Below are positions 11,194 through 24,098 of a stretch of 64,000 nt of DNA, piece by piece. The notes under the pieces are model-generated. The model did not search any database and had not been told where the DNA came from. It was given only the letters and a program-made list of their open reading frames with translations. The translations under genes were made by a program, and so were the position numbers. The stretch lies in assembly GCA_001557505.1 (NCBI GenBank), contig LSAX01000002.1, positions 3,534,001 to 3,598,000 of the forward strand, written 5' to 3'. The DNA comes from Reticulascus tulasneorum. Its lineage: Eukaryota > Ascomycota > Sordariomycetes > Glomerellales > Reticulascaceae. Positions within the stretch are counted from its first letter, which is position 1. Every line of letters starts with the position of its first letter.

Positions 11194-12061
11194 TCACTGC
11201 CGTTGATATGTGACCTTGATAGCATGTGAATCTCCAAGGACCATACCGGCCGTGTTCTCCTTGGCCGTGATGGCTCCTTGCTCGCCCTCATACTCCACAA
11301 ATGCAATTCCTCGTCGACCAGGTACCAGCCTAACCTCCCGAAACCCTTCAAATCGCCCGAATATGCTTGTCACAGCCTCGATGTCATAGTCATCCGGTAG
11401 ATTCTGCACAAACAAAATCTTGTTGGGGGGAAGATATTCGTCTGGGACAACCGCCGAGGTGGACGGGTTCGACGACTTCAAGCCAGCACCGCGAGCAACC
11501 TTCGTTGGTCGGTTAGTCGCATCAGAGGCAGCAACCCCTGGAACCGACCGCTTGAGCCGTTTCTGTTCCTCGGCAACCTCATAGGCCTTCTTCTTGTCTG
11601 ATAGTGTGAAGCATGTGGTTAGCGAGATCGTAACATGAATGATGCTTTGAAACAAACGAGACGGAACTGACCTTTTTCTGCCAGCCGGCGGCGCTTGTGC
11701 TGTTCGAACTCATCCTCGCTGCCTACTGCTTTCACTGTAGCATCGCTCCTTGTCCGAGCAAGCGCGAGCTGCATAGGCTTTTCGAACAGCTCGAAGCCCT
11801 GGATTTCATCGATGGCTGACTGTGCGGACTCTGCGTTGTCAAAGACAACAAATGCCTGGCCCTTGGCCTTCAAGTTGGTCTTCGCGATGATTTCAATGAC
11901 AGTTCCATACTCGGAGAAAATTTGTAACAGTGCCTCTTTCAGCGGTTCTGGCTTTATGCGCTCCTCGAGATTTCGCACGTAAACACTGTAGAGGTCAGCC
12001 AAAAGCTCGCCGTGTCGAAGTGCAATGACACGTACGTAGCTATGGACGAACCAGAAGCCAT
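11194..12061 (-). CDS. U1A/U2B''-type spliceosomal RNA-binding protein
   Basis: Three exons, 12061-12036, 11985-11672 and 11597-11194, give 247 aa. Two RRM domains flank a basic linker. RRM1 has RNP2 (TVYVRNLEER) and RNP1 (KGQAFVVF). RRM2 has RNP2 (ILFVQNLP) and RNP1 (RGIAFVEY). The linker carries HKRRRLAEK-DKKKAYEVAEEQKRLKR, as in the U1A/U2B''/SNF family, which binds a hairpin of U1 or U2 snRNA. An in-frame start at 12002 (MADLYSVYV) is less likely: the 26-nt first exon (MASGSSIA) ends in a perfect GTACGT donor, and splicing to CTCTACAG recreates TVYVRNLEE, the family N-terminus. Whether it serves U1, U2 or both cannot be told from sequence. It converges with VMA8 (231 bp apart). Confidence 0.9.
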
Positions 12062-12447
12062 GCTTTCAGCTAAAACAATGTGTTTGCCAAATAGGACTTT
12101 TGAATGCTCTCAGAACACACTACGTATGTTACTGAACTGGCAAAGTTGCGTCCAGATTGGCAAACAGCGCTTACATATTATGGTTGAAAGATCCACCTCT
12201 CAATTATGGATAGATACATACATCGGTTTTCAGAATACATATTTTGTTTTAAGATCGAGTAGCTACCCTTACCTTACAACTTCCTGATAGTACTCGGGAA
12301 AGGTTTGGTCGTCACTGAGGGCTCGGTTTTCTCAGAGTGCTTAATAGCACTCGCACTGGCTTACTTCCTTATGTACATGATAATTGACAACATTGCAACA
12401 CTCGTCCTAACTGATGATTGCCGCGCATGTGCCGCTATCGAAGACCT
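12062..12447. other. Intergenic between the U1A/U2B''-like gene and the Arf-GEF
   Basis: 386 bp that hold the upstream region of the U1A/U2B''-like gene and the 3' flank of the Arf-GEF gene, both on the minus strand. It is AT-rich and no repeat or RNA gene is recognised. Confidence 0.5.
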
Positions 12448-15400
12448 TTAGCTTCCCTGCTTCTCTGGTGTGATCTCAGTAGCACCTGGTTTAGAATCCT
12501 CCAGTGCCAGGTCGGCCCGAAGGTCGGGCAGAAATCGGTCAATACGTTTCCACGTCTCGGCCCATAAAGTCTCTTTTGACGGATCCTTACTTGGCGGTAC
12601 CAGATAGCCACTACTTGCCATGAACAGAACCACGTTCTTCAAGTTCTCCCTCACAGCCTCTTCCTAGATGAACCTGTCAGATCTTTGCGTTGACTGAAAA
12701 ATTATTATTGGGAGGATGCGACCTACCAGACTATCGCCTTGCCCACTATTCATGAGTCGATCCATTATGTCAATGATCTTCACCCATAGATCCAGCATGC
12801 CTTCCCATGTTGACAATAGAACTAGGTACTGGAGAAATACCTTGCACAAGAGGGATGCAGCTTGGACACGCATTTCACTCATCCCATCTCTATCGGATGA
12901 GAAAACCTCTGGCTTCAACAGTTTCAGAATTAATGGAAACAAAACCTCGCCAAAGATCGCAGTCCATTCCTTATGGTCACTGCAAGTAAGATCTGGAGAT
13001 AGAAGCGACCTCTGCAGCGATGTAAATGCCAAGAGGCGGACATCCCGACAAGGATTTGTACACTGAGCTGTCAATGCCTGAAAAATAGGGAGCCAATACG
13101 CGGACCATGCTTTGTAAGTATTAGAAACATCGCCTTAGGGGTAAATATGGGTGTACCTTACCCTCGCTGTTTTCCAGATGGGACTGGCTCATCAAATGCG
13201 AAATTCGAGCAGTCATGTCGTATATCATTGTAATCGCTTTGACTCCGCGCGAAATGGTATCAGAATCCCTGTCAAGATCAGTGTCGGAATTCCAGGGCAT
13301 AATCGGGTAACAAACCTTGTGCTGCTAGCCACCGGCAGAGGTGTCTGAGGTTTCCGTTGCCGTGGGTCCTGTTTTTGCATTGGCATCTGCTTTTGCTTCT
13401 GCTTTTGCTCTGCAACAACATCACGTCCAGCTGCTGACGCAAAATCGCTGAGGAGCGAGATAGCGGCTTCATAATTGTCTGCCATGATTGCTGGCGGTGC
13501 ACCGGTACAGCCGCATTCGAGAATATCAAACACAATCGTAGCCGAATCAGGTCCTGCAGCCAGCGACCGCATGATAGCCCAGAAGTCTGGGGAGGTCATT
13601 ATCTCGCTCCGAAGTGGGCCAGGCTCGTCAATACAAAGTCTGAGTCCTTGCAATACTAGGGTTGATGACTTTGCCAGTATCTCATGTGGAAAGCTGGATA
13701 TGGTGTGCAGCAAGACCGGAACATTCACGAAATCATGGACCTGGGTGTCGAAAATATGTTAGTTAAAAGAGGGGGCAGAGATGGGAGCGTGCACGGTGTA
13801 CGTACGTAGCTCACTTGTAGCAACTTTAGTAAATAGAATGCCGCTCTGGATACTGTTACAGGATGATATCGGCTGACATCGCGCAAGACCGCCTGCAGCG
13901 CTTCGACAACCTCCTTGCCGAGTAACTGAACCGTTGCCTCATCACGGAGAGCAAGAATAGTGCTGAACTCTAAGATATAAACCACCGCTGGGTCGTACAA
14001 CGGAATATTGTGTGGAAGTTTCTGTCCATTCGGAGGACTCAGCGGAACGTTTTCTGACTTGACACTGATGACTGTTGATGTCTGGTCTTCGGGCAGAGCT
14101 TCAAGCAATGCATCAACTAAACTCTCCAAGTCGCCAGCTGAAAGATTGCTGATCTCCAGCGTTAGTCCATGATACCCCGAACAGACTAAAGATGCTCACA
14201 TTATATTGGCAAACACATTACCCATGTTACAGGAGTTTACACAGTCCACTGTGCATAGTGTACTTTCCAACTCCTCGTCCGAGGGCTCCGGGGGGTCGTC
14301 AGCCGCATAGCTGGAAATGTATGATGTAAAGGCGGAAAAGAATCCTGCATCTGCGGACTTGGATGCCCTGTCAATCACCTGAGATGGATTCTGCAATGGT
14401 ATCGGCGGAATTGCCAAGAGCGGGGAGTTGGTCGAGAAGAAAGAAGGTATAAGTGAGTTGACGAAAAGATTCAGCCAGATCCGAATAATCTATTGGAATT
14501 AGCTGCGTTGATGACCCTGAAACTCGGGCGAGTCTTACGTATTTCCATCCCTTTTCAATCATATTCTCGCTTCCGGTCACGACTCTAAAGAGCACCAAAG
14601 TTGCAAGCTGTGCTCTGAAATCCCTGCCTAGCTTGACTGCAAGCTCGCTAACCATGACGCTGTTGCCCCCTGCCTGCACTTCGGTATTCAAAGCAGTATT
14701 AAACGGTAGCTCTGTTGCAAGCGTTGTCATGTAGCTTAAGGAATACACAATTTGGTCGAGAGCATCCCCTACGCCGTATTTTGCTGCTATCCTCGCGCAT
14801 TCGTCAAAGCCAGTTATGATTCTGGCAAAGACAGCGTCATCAGTTGCAGACATAAACACATACGACAGGGTAGAGACAATAGGACGCCAAGTGGTGGCAA
14901 ACATGTCTGCATCGTATATGTTGGTGTTGCAGAGGATAAGTGGGCCTGCGGACGTAGCCTTGAAGATGAGCTCTCTCCAAGCATAGTCAAAGGCATGTTT
15001 GTTATCGTGCTCATCTGGTAGGATTATTTCCCTCGATTTGATTGACTCGAAGATATCCTGCAGATATTCCGGGGCAAAGTTGTCACCGCCATTCACGCCT
15101 CTGAGGTTTCTCGCGAAATCTTCCACAGACATACGCTTCGCGCTCTTGAGATTCGGATTGTGTTGATCAGTATTGAGGATGATGATAGCATAGGACAACA
15201 CAAAGACAGCGTCCTTGTCAGCTACTTCTTTAGGTGGTGAGTTGGCACAATATTTTTCCGCAAAAGATGTGACGATTCTTTCGATGAGTGGTGCCTCTCC
15301 TGGAAGCCTAAAGGTTTCCAAAAGAACCCTCAGTGCCTCATCGACTCGTTTCCCGGAAAAGTCGAACAGATCCATAAATGCCTCCAGGATGCCTTCGTTG

Positions 15401-17597
15401 CCTCTCTTAGACAAATACTCCCCCAAAACCCTCTTCGAGACTCGTGAGGTACCTTTGAGAAACTTGGCAACAGCGGGGGGGTCGCGTGGATCTCGAATGA
15501 TACCCTGTGCCTGGAGGTAGCCTAATCCAGCCTTGGGGCTCTCATTGAATTTGCTCGTGCCCTTGATGATGATTCTCTTGCGCCGACGTTGCTCCCTTAG
15601 GAGACTTGGATCAGGGTAACCATCCAAGACCGGCTCTTGGTCCAGTCGCTCAGCGAGAAATTGTATATACCGAAGCAATGCGTCCAGGCACAGAGGTGGA
15701 ACACTGGTGGTGCTCCATGTCGCTGAGTCTGGCAGCGCGTTTCGCGACAATAGTCCGATCATGTCTTCGCACAAGTCGGCACGATCTTCATCACAGTCAT
15801 AATTTATGAATAACTCCGCCATAAACGTCGGCATCCTAGAAAGAACACCAATGTTCTCTACCATTGCCTGCCTAGCATCAGGCTTCCTTGCACCACCCTC
15901 TAGACCTAGTTTTTGGCGGTCTTTAACAGGTACCGGCGTAGAGCGTCCGCTACTTGTTTGGGATGGGGGCGGCTTGACTAGCTTCGGGGCTTGTGGTATG
16001 CCTGTGTACAATGAAGGATCGATACCAGGTTCGCGAGGAATCTCAACCACAGGGTGGAGGCATGCCACAAGGTACGATAGGAAAAGCTCTTGCTGGAGCT
16101 TCAAAACATCGCGGCAAGTTGCTAGAAGTGTGCCGGCCACGATCAAGGATTCCTGTAAGATGGCCATGTTGTCCGATCGAACCAACTGGAAGAGAAAGCA
16201 GCAGAGTCGATCTTCCGCTATGGCGGCCAGCGCGGGGTGCCTGGCGATTGATGGGCCTGAGACTTCCAAAGCGACGTGAATAATTCGCAATGCCATGACC
16301 CTCATGGTATCTGTATGCTGGCGGTCGTTCGGGTCTAGGAAATTAACGAGAACTCTGAACAATTCTCGGACAGACGGCAGAGAATATGGGCGGAGGTCGA
16401 GAGAATCCGCAGTGTCGTCAGCCTCCGCACCGCTCTTGCTGTGTTCCGCTTCAGAGCTGTTGTCCTCGGACTCTACGTCGTTCTCTACTGGCTCGGAACT
16501 TGACGACAGGCGAGCCTGGGCGACTGGGCCAGTGGGCAAAGACGCAACGGTCGTGGTGTTTGAAGCTGGATCCATTTTCACGTTGTCCATGTCACCGTTG
16601 GTCTGCTTGTCCAGCGCATCCGATTCGTCCCCAGCCTCGATTTCGAGATGTTTGACATCTTCGAAGATGATCTGGCACATTCTGACCATCGAAGCCTCAG
16701 CCGTGCGACGCAGAACCGGTGAAAACCGAGGCTGCGAACAGATGGCAAGACCTCTTCCCATCATATCACAGACACTCTCGTCGCTCAAGATGTCCCCACC
16801 TGGGCCGGACATCATGTCCTCCATCAAGTGCAGAATCATCAACAAAACAACCTCCACCTGGCCAGAATCACTAATGTCAAATTGGCAATGAGTCACCGCT
16901 GCTGACAATGATTGCATTGCGAGGGCAAAACGCGGAGAATCTGGGTAAATGAAGCCGTAGGCCATAAACTTCCGAATAGCACCGAGGGTAAGGATAGTTA
17001 TGGGGGCTGCAGTTCCCTTCGTCTGTATGATTTGAAGGAACGGATTCAGGAGCGATAGCGCATCGAAATCATGGATATCTGCACGCAAGTTAGAAACCAT
17101 ATGATAATGCAGAAGGGAGTCGCGCTTAGAGAGGCCGCACCTCTGACACTAGCCAGCTCATGTCGTAGCTTGCCAAAGCCAGCCATCAAAGGATTATCTT
17201 GAATGCTCTTGCCCCTCTTGCCCCTCAGTCCCCATCGATTAGCGAGGCCAGTATCCTGCGAACTATCCCCACCCGGAGTGTTGGCCGTGGCCTTGCTGCC
17301 GGTCCGAAGGGCAGGGCTGGGAGGCCCCAGCTGAATCGGATTTGGGCTTCCCCCCAGTATCGCTGAGACTGAAGAATGAGGCGATCGCGCGTGTTTCTGG
17401 ATCGCAGATGTGATGGAGATGCATTCCGATATTACCAACGATACGGGATCGACTGAGACTGACACCGGGCGGCTGCGGTATTGCATCCTCGGTGGAATGA
17501 TGGACGCGCCTGCTACTCGACGTGAGTCCTGGCTGGTAAGCCCGGCAGCGGCGGTAGCTGCCTCCTCGTCTCGGAAGAGAGTGACATCTCGACTCAT
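12448..17597 (-). CDS. Sec7-domain Arf guanine nucleotide exchange factor (Gea/GBF1 family)
   Basis: Eight exons, 17597-17141, 17078-14539, 14489-14200, 14148-13815, 13740-13316, 13268-13162, 13109-12727 and 12663-12448, give 1583 aa. It activates Arf GTPases at the early Golgi to recruit COPI coats. The order is a DCB-HUS region (HDFDALSLLNPFLQII; ALSYAIIILNTDQHN lies later), the Sec7 domain at about residues 657-850, then HDS helices. In Sec7 the catalytic glutamate finger (FRLPGEAP) and the NTDQHNPNLK block are intact. The HUS box region (FLPLFINYD-type: FMAELFINYDCDEDR) is clear. Exon 3 restores IIRIWLNLFVNSLIP, which reading through the 49-nt intron would destroy. A Gln/Lys-rich insert (KQKQKQMPMQKQ) lies in exon 5. 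Yeast has two paralogues, GEA1 and GEA2; filamentous fungi usually have one, so no symbol is given. Confidence 0.95.
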
Positions 17598-18843
17598 GGT
17601 CTTCTGGACTCAGTGAGAGTCTGTTAGTCGCTACTTGCGATGTGAGAGAAATACCGAGATGCGGAGTGTAAATTTGGACAGCAAAACGGCGAACTAGGTC
17701 TGTCCACTCGGTGCCACGTGTTTTAACACCTGTTTCCTAGAAACGTCAATCGTGGCCAATTCGAACTTTGGCCAGATGGAGGTGTTTCTGTAGCTTTGAC
17801 TTTTATTGAAGACACCGAAGCTTCACTGCACAATTTGATTGGGTTTCCAGAAACGCTACCGGCATCTTCCGCAGAGCTGCCTGCAGGGGGGGCTCCTGTT
17901 CAGCCAGCAATTGCTAACCCATTACATAGCTACCTGAATTACCTTACCTTTACAGGTACCTATTCATACTAACGTAAAAACAAACTACGAATATGCAGGC
18001 TCAGCACCAGACACCCTGGTTGATTGGAGCACGAGCTACAGAAGTCTGTTAACGCCCAGGCCTGGGCTGCGGCAGCCTTCTCACCTATTTAAGCAGATGG
18101 GATCACACGTGGGTGATAACCCGAATATCCTTTCAAATAATAGAAACGCTCGCACCACGCGCCTCTTGTAGACTGAAGCATGGTATATATAAAGGTTCGC
18201 GGGCTGCCTAATAAGACATCCAGACAGGAAATACGCACAATGCAAATGCAGCAGGTATCTCGACAAGTAATTTTGTCAGTATGTAGGAACGTAATTGCTT
18301 GTCTCTTAAAATTGCTGCTCACTGGCTATTTGTGATGATGTTCCGGGGGTTCATACCCCGAAGCTGATATTCTTTGACGCCTCCAAAGCGGGGGGGGGGG
18401 ATACACTCCGAGACATCTCGAAATCTATCAGAAGGTAAGGTAGGTAGTTCACTTAATAATGAAAACCCAAACCCATCTCGGCACGCAGCCCTGAAACGCA
18501 ACGAGCCAAGCATCAAAAGGAATTTCGCGATGATTGGCCAATAGAATGCACCGTGAAATATATATCTAGCCACTCTATTGCCCGATGTCAGAGTCAAAAA
18601 CGCCGAGCATGATCAAGTCGCAAATGGTCATCCTGTCCTGGAAAGAATAACGCCTCTACCATGTTGTCCCCTTGGCCCCGGCTGCAATCCGGAGCAGACC
18701 AGAGACTAAGAACCTCGCCGGGTATCTTCCTCGAAAGGTGCAGACTAATACAATAAGACAGCTAAGTGTACTACCGGAACAAGTGCCTGATCGCGGAGCT
18801 ATCCCTCGAAGTAACGACGCCCTTCAATCTTTGCGTGCTTGGC
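17598..18843. other. Intergenic upstream of the Arf-GEF
   Basis: 1.25 kb between the Arf-GEF start and the GT62 gene end. It contains a CACGTGTTTTAACACC word near 17714, a TACCTTACCTTTACAGGTACC pair near 17940, and a run of ten G at about 18391-18400. No gene is recognised. Confidence 0.5.
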
Positions 18844-20448
18844 TCACGCACCTGCTTTGGCGGGGTGTGCAGCCGATCCGCCGCTTCCATCATGCTTGTC
18901 TTCTGTTGCCAAATTTTGCATATCCGACTTATCTTTCTCCCACTGAGTATTAGGATCCCCGAACTGCTCTTTTATCTTCTTCGCCCTTTCGGCCTTCTCT
19001 TCCTCTTCCTTCTCCCGAGCAAGCCTTTCCTGCTCCATTTCCTACACTCGATTAGCAATGGTTGAGGCAATTAGGGTTTATTGGCACATACCTCCATGTG
19101 CCGTATATCATCCACACTTGGCTCGTATAGATGCCAGATTGTGTAGTGGGGAAGACCAACGACAGAGTACTGCATGCGTTTTGCCATCTGCGTCATGTTA
19201 GATACAAGAAGGTTGAATGAGGCATGATGTTATTGGCTTACCTTTCCGAATCCTTCCGTTTCCGCATGTTTCTCGAAACTGAAAGCTGGAAAGTGTACAC
19301 CAGATCGGAAAACTCGAGCCTTGGCCAAGATGCTCACACCGCCTACACCGTCTATCTCCATCTCCATATCTGGGTCACCGTAGGGGTCCCGGAGATAGGC
19401 AAGGTGAGGGCGCCATGTTGCATATTCGGCGTAGCCTTCTACAATGACGGCATCTTCATCTAATGTATCTGCCAGAGCCAATGCTGTTTCTGACTCTTGC
19501 CATGAGTTCAGGTCATACGGTTGCTCACCACCCAGCCAGTCAGGTAATGGTCGCCAGACATCTAGATAAGGTGAGTCGGTATCCCATGGTACATACAAAA
19601 CACAAGCCACGGAAAACTTACTAGGCACAATGACGTCCTTATTATGACGCATGAGATCCTCGAGGATAGTAAACGGTGCGGTCTCTACATCAACGTCTCG
19701 CCAATAAACCCAGGAATGATATGGTCGTAAGGCCGCGCTGAGAAGCCAATTCCGGGCCTGGGCCATAAGCTTCCTTCGGCCGGCCTGGGCAGCGAACCCG
19801 TGCCGACTCTCCACATCTTGGTTGACCTTTTGGCCGAAGTCCTTTTCTATAATTGAAATCTCCCCATAATGTTGTGCAGGTTCCTCGTCTGCCTGAATCT
19901 CTTCCAGCATCTCTGAGAGGACCTCAAGCGTTCTGTCTTTGGAGTCGGAGACAAGGAAGGCAAGGTCAATGAGGTGGTGGGGATATGTGAAGTTCCGCAG
20001 ATGGGACAAGAACATGGGAAGGTGGGATTCCGCGTCTCTCAGCGGAACGCAAAGTAAAATACGCTCCTCCCGTTCCCAGCCTCGAGCAGTCCCCTGAACG
20101 TTCGTTAAGTCATAGTATCGAACGGTTTCCAGCTGAAGGTCGTCATTCGTTGGCAATAGGCCAAAAGAGAAGATGGCAGCTATCGAGCCACCAGGCCATA
20201 AGAAGTAACCAAAGAGAAATAATACGGCAACAGTTATTCCTAGGCGAACGAAAAGTCGCTTCCGACGTCGGGATGCAGGTGTAGAAGCTCGTGGTTGAAA
20301 TCTTGAATGCCACACGGGGAATAGTTTAGCGATAGACACTTGGATAGCGGACTTCAGGGTTGACAAGATACCTATGTGGGGAGATCTCAAAGGTATTTCC
20401 ACGGGGGTATCCGTTGGCGAAACCACTTGCGTGATGCCGGGGCATCAT
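18844..20448 (-). CDS. GT62 mannosyltransferase, ANP1/VAN1-type mannan polymerase subunit
   Basis: I read five exons, 20448-20372, 20301-19622, 19561-19242, 19187-19092 and 19041-18844, giving 456 aa. It is a type II Golgi membrane protein: a short basic cytosolic tail (ASRRRKRL), one membrane anchor at GITVAVLFLFGYFLWPGG, then the luminal GT62 domain. The domain has RGWEREERILLCVPLRDAE, the metal-binding YWRDVDVETAP (DxD) and IWRPLP-like NVWRPLPDWLGGEQ. It extends alpha-1,6-mannan on N-glycans of cell-wall proteins. The 61-nt intron in the middle restores VIVPNVWRPL. The C-terminus is a charged coiled coil (EKEEEEKAERAKKIKEQF). The frame holding the anchor has no ATG upstream of it. A first exon from ATGATGCCCCGG joined over a 70-nt intron solves this; an in-frame ATG at 20484 would add 12 residues. 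Confidence 0.86.
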
Positions 20449-23162
20449 CTTCGAGGGCGACGAGGATGCATATGATGGCAACATCCAGGTGCTTACCCTA
20501 TGCCCCTTGAGCTCCGTTGCGATGTCAAGCCGGCCAGCCCTTCTGTGTCTTCACAGGGAAAATACCAAAGATGCAAACGTGCAGGATTGGCTGAGAACAG
20601 AATTCCGTCGTATGAAGCAAGCTGTCAATTGTCCACTTTGTGGGCCACGTTGGTGATTTTACTTGTTGTAGGTTGTACGAGGAAAGGAGGTGATTTGTGT
20701 GACTATGGCATGTACAGATTATTCGTCGAAACTTCTAGGTATCCGTAGCCTTGGACAGGCGCCACCCTGTACCGTGCATTTAGCACAGAAATTCAGCATT
20801 ATCCGCTCTCAGATATTAGCGTGTATTTATAGTGTCAGCCACACAGTGTTTGTGAACTATGGCATTCCAATTACAAGCTGTAATTACAGGCTTGGGTCAC
20901 TTTGCCAAGCAAGATCTCCTGATAATTATCTTACGGAATAACACCTGGAACCTGGAAGTCCAAGCCACACTTTCCTCATGGCAAACACAATTTCAGCATG
21001 CACGAAAAATACCGCCAAAACGTGATGCAAGTTACACCAGAAAAGGCCAGAGTATTTGAATGGCTAGAATAACATGAAGATACAATGGACATAAAACCTG
21101 TTCAGGTGTGTAGTTTCTTTCTAAAGTACTGGGACATTGCTAAAGGACTTCACGAGACGACGGCAACTAGAGGATTCTATACCAAGTTTACGAAGCGCTT
21201 GCTCGAACGACTTGTTTGAGACAATTCTTCAAGCTGTGCGCACAATAGCTTCCTGGTATATAGGGTGTAAGTAGCCTGTGCTGTACAAGACGTTAAATGT
21301 TGTCTTCAGGCCATTCAGTCAAGGCCTGGGGGCATTGGGTTTTTTGCCATTCCATGGCCCAAAGCGCTCAGTGCCATCGAGCTGATCTGGCCCCGGCGTC
21401 GACAGATTGCGGGATTGTACTGGCTTTACTCGAGCTTTTCCAGCTCCAGAGACCCTGTTTTGGCATCTAAGGGGCTGCTTGTTTCGGAACCGACTGTCGG
21501 GCTTCTTATTGTCACATACGTGTGAAAGTCTGCAAAGTATGCAGCTTACGGCACCTTGACCCTACAAACGTTGAAACCGCTCACTTTACCTTGGGAGACA
21601 TTGAATCCCACGAACACCTGGAATGAACGTGTTAGCAACAGATTTCATTTTTCCAATTCGGTAGCCATATTGAGATATTGTAATGGGTCTTGTCAGACAA
21701 ACCAGTTTACTCATTCAGCCAGACCGGCTCCGGCACCTCCACCGTTCAGAACGAAAGGAAGAGACGCGAGGCGCTGAAACCAAATTATGCCCATGAAGAA
21801 CAACTCCACAACCTGTCATCACATTCCCTCATGGGAGTGCTCGGGTGCGGGAGAATGGCTCGGCTGGCATGATATAGTTGAATGGATAATCTATTGTCAT
21901 CATGAAATGGGGGGTTGGGGGTAGGTGCAGGTACAAGATTCTGAACAATGAACAAAATTCTTACGTAGAAGCTGTGCCAGAATCCCATTTTGTGTCTGGG
22001 CTCCGAGGGTCTTGGATCACATAACAATGAATGCCTGTAGAATTGCGGAGTTAGCGGCTTGTCAAGGCTCGAGTCTTCGATCGAAACTTGAAATAAGAAT
22101 AGAAACCATCAGAGATATATTATGGTATGGGGTTATCATCAAAAGACTCAGTAGCAGAACTGATTGAATGAGTTTCTCATCATGGATCAAGGCGGGAATG
22201 GATATCTGGTAAACAAATGAGCGAATGAAGACTTACCATGGGTGGACCTCAGAAAGGAGATGCTAGCGCCATTGACCTAGCCAGTTAGCAAATAATCAAG
22301 TCCCATCATGGCTTCTGGTGAGGAAGAGATTGATATCAAATGAGTCAGATGGTAGTGCATGTGTTCGTTCGCTCATGAGGTCGCGAGAACTGTGGAATAG
22401 TATACATCATAGTATTGGGTTCGTGAAACGAGCTGATGGTAGAGCGAGAGTGGTTCCTTACAACTTTGCAACACCTCGAGCAACGCGCGATGTTTGGCCA
22501 GAGCTGCTCTTGGCTGGCTATTTGACGCTTGGGTCATGAGCCTGTGACTCGGGACTACCTCAGTTGAGGCTGCTGGGTGGTGGTTTGGAAACGGGGAAGT
22601 TGCGGCGAACAATTCAACTCGCTTCGCGAGTCGTAAGGCAGGAACCATGCATGGATCCTGTATTTCAAACAGACTGTGCTCCGATTCTAAGATGGGGAGT
22701 AAGGAGCTTGCAACAATGGAAAGATTTTTGGAATAGCTTGTGATGTTGAAGAAATATGGGTGCACGAAAATTTTTACTTTATGGAGAAACTGAGCGGAGA
22801 GAGGACGAACTACATATTCAGTTAATGGGTCTCACCATAGATCGCTCTGCAATACACCGTTTAGTAGGTGTACTCCTGTTTAGTGCATAAGCACCTGAAC
22901 TTCTTCATTCCCACTTTCAATTTTGAGATGACATTTCACATCGGCTTGGAAATCGTGCAAAAGTCCTGCCTGTATCGACAAGCTTATGCTGCTCTTGGAA
23001 AGCCTAATACCAACTCTTCAAGTGCTAGTCAGATCAAAGGCGTGACAATTGGGAAACAAATCCGAATTGACCACATATATTTTCACCAGAGTTCAAATCC
23101 CATGCCTGCTCATTCTTCAGGTACATCTAGTCAGCGAATCTCTCCGCAGACGACCTTTCGTA
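20449..23162. other. 2.7-kb gene-free stretch between the GT62 gene and MTR3
   Basis: Divergent intergenic region holding the promoters of the GT62 gene (left) and MTR3 (right). Open frames in it are short, with compositions unlike the neighbouring genes. No tRNA, transposon end or repeat array was recognised. Confidence 0.5.
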
Positions 23163-24098
23163 ATGATGGCGGATCGTCGGCGAGTAAACGGTCCAGCAGG
23201 ACTCACTTCACCACCGATTTACGATGATTCCACAACGGCTCCTGGAGTTTCTGTTAGGCAGAGGCCCTCAAACGGCACAAGGGGATTATGTGTGTGCCGC
23301 CTCTGAGCTTCCGAAGTATTCCTGACGAGCTAACGCCCATGATCAGTTCTGAAAACTGGAGTGACGCCTTCGGCTTCTGGATCAGCATATCTCGAAATTG
23401 AATCCCCTCATAGGCAGATTACTGTGAATCCTCGCGCCAATGGGATGAAACTTATCTGTACGGTCCATGGCCCACGAGCGTTGCCCCGGTCAGCACCGTT
23501 TTCACCCTACTTGGTTCTTTCGACACATGTGAAGTACGCCCCTTTTGCGACTCGGCAACGTCGAGGTTATCTTCGCGATTCTGGTGAGAGAGACCTCAGT
23601 ATTCATCTGGAGACGGCACTTCGCGGCGTTATCATCGCTGATAGATGGCCAAAGAGTGGAGTTGATGTCATTGTCACAATCATCGAAGGTGACCAGGAAC
23701 GGGAGACTCTCCAGGCTCAAGGGAATGACGAGTGGGATATAATGAATGTACTCAGTGGATGCATTACAGTTGCCGCTGCAGCAATCGCAGATGCCGGCAT
23801 TGACTGCGTGGATGTCGTTGCTGGCGGCGTGGCAGCGCTAGTCACGTCTAATGGGGCAGAAAGACCAATTATTGTTGTCGATCCTGTTGCTTCGGAGCAC
23901 GATACTGTGCTGGCCGCTTGTTGTGTGGCGTACCTACCTGCCCGAGACGAGATCACAAACCTTTGGGTCAAAGGTCAACTTCCCCCAGCAGATGCGTCAA
24001 TCCATGTCAAGCTGGTGGGGACGGCGATCCAGGCATCCAAGGGAAACAGTCGCACGGTACTTGAAAGGCTAGCTGAAAGTGTTACACAAGCAACATAG
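23163..24098 (+). CDS. MTR3: Exosome complex RNase PH-like subunit MTR3
   Basis: Two exons, 23163-23289 and 23347-24098, give 292 aa. Exon 1 encodes the family N-terminus MADRRRVNGPAG...RQRPSNGTRG. Exon 2 opens LKTGVTPSASGSAYLEIE and carries the RNase PH fold, for example SIHLETALRGVI and PKSGVDVIVTII. The protein is one of six RNase PH-like ring subunits of the RNA exosome, which degrades and trims RNA in nucleus and cytoplasm; eukaryotic ring subunits are catalytically inactive. The donor TTAT|GTGTGT is ordinary to weak and the acceptor is ATCAG. The joint codes F and keeps phase. Two adjacent ATGs (23163 and 23166) start the frame. Confidence 0.88.
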
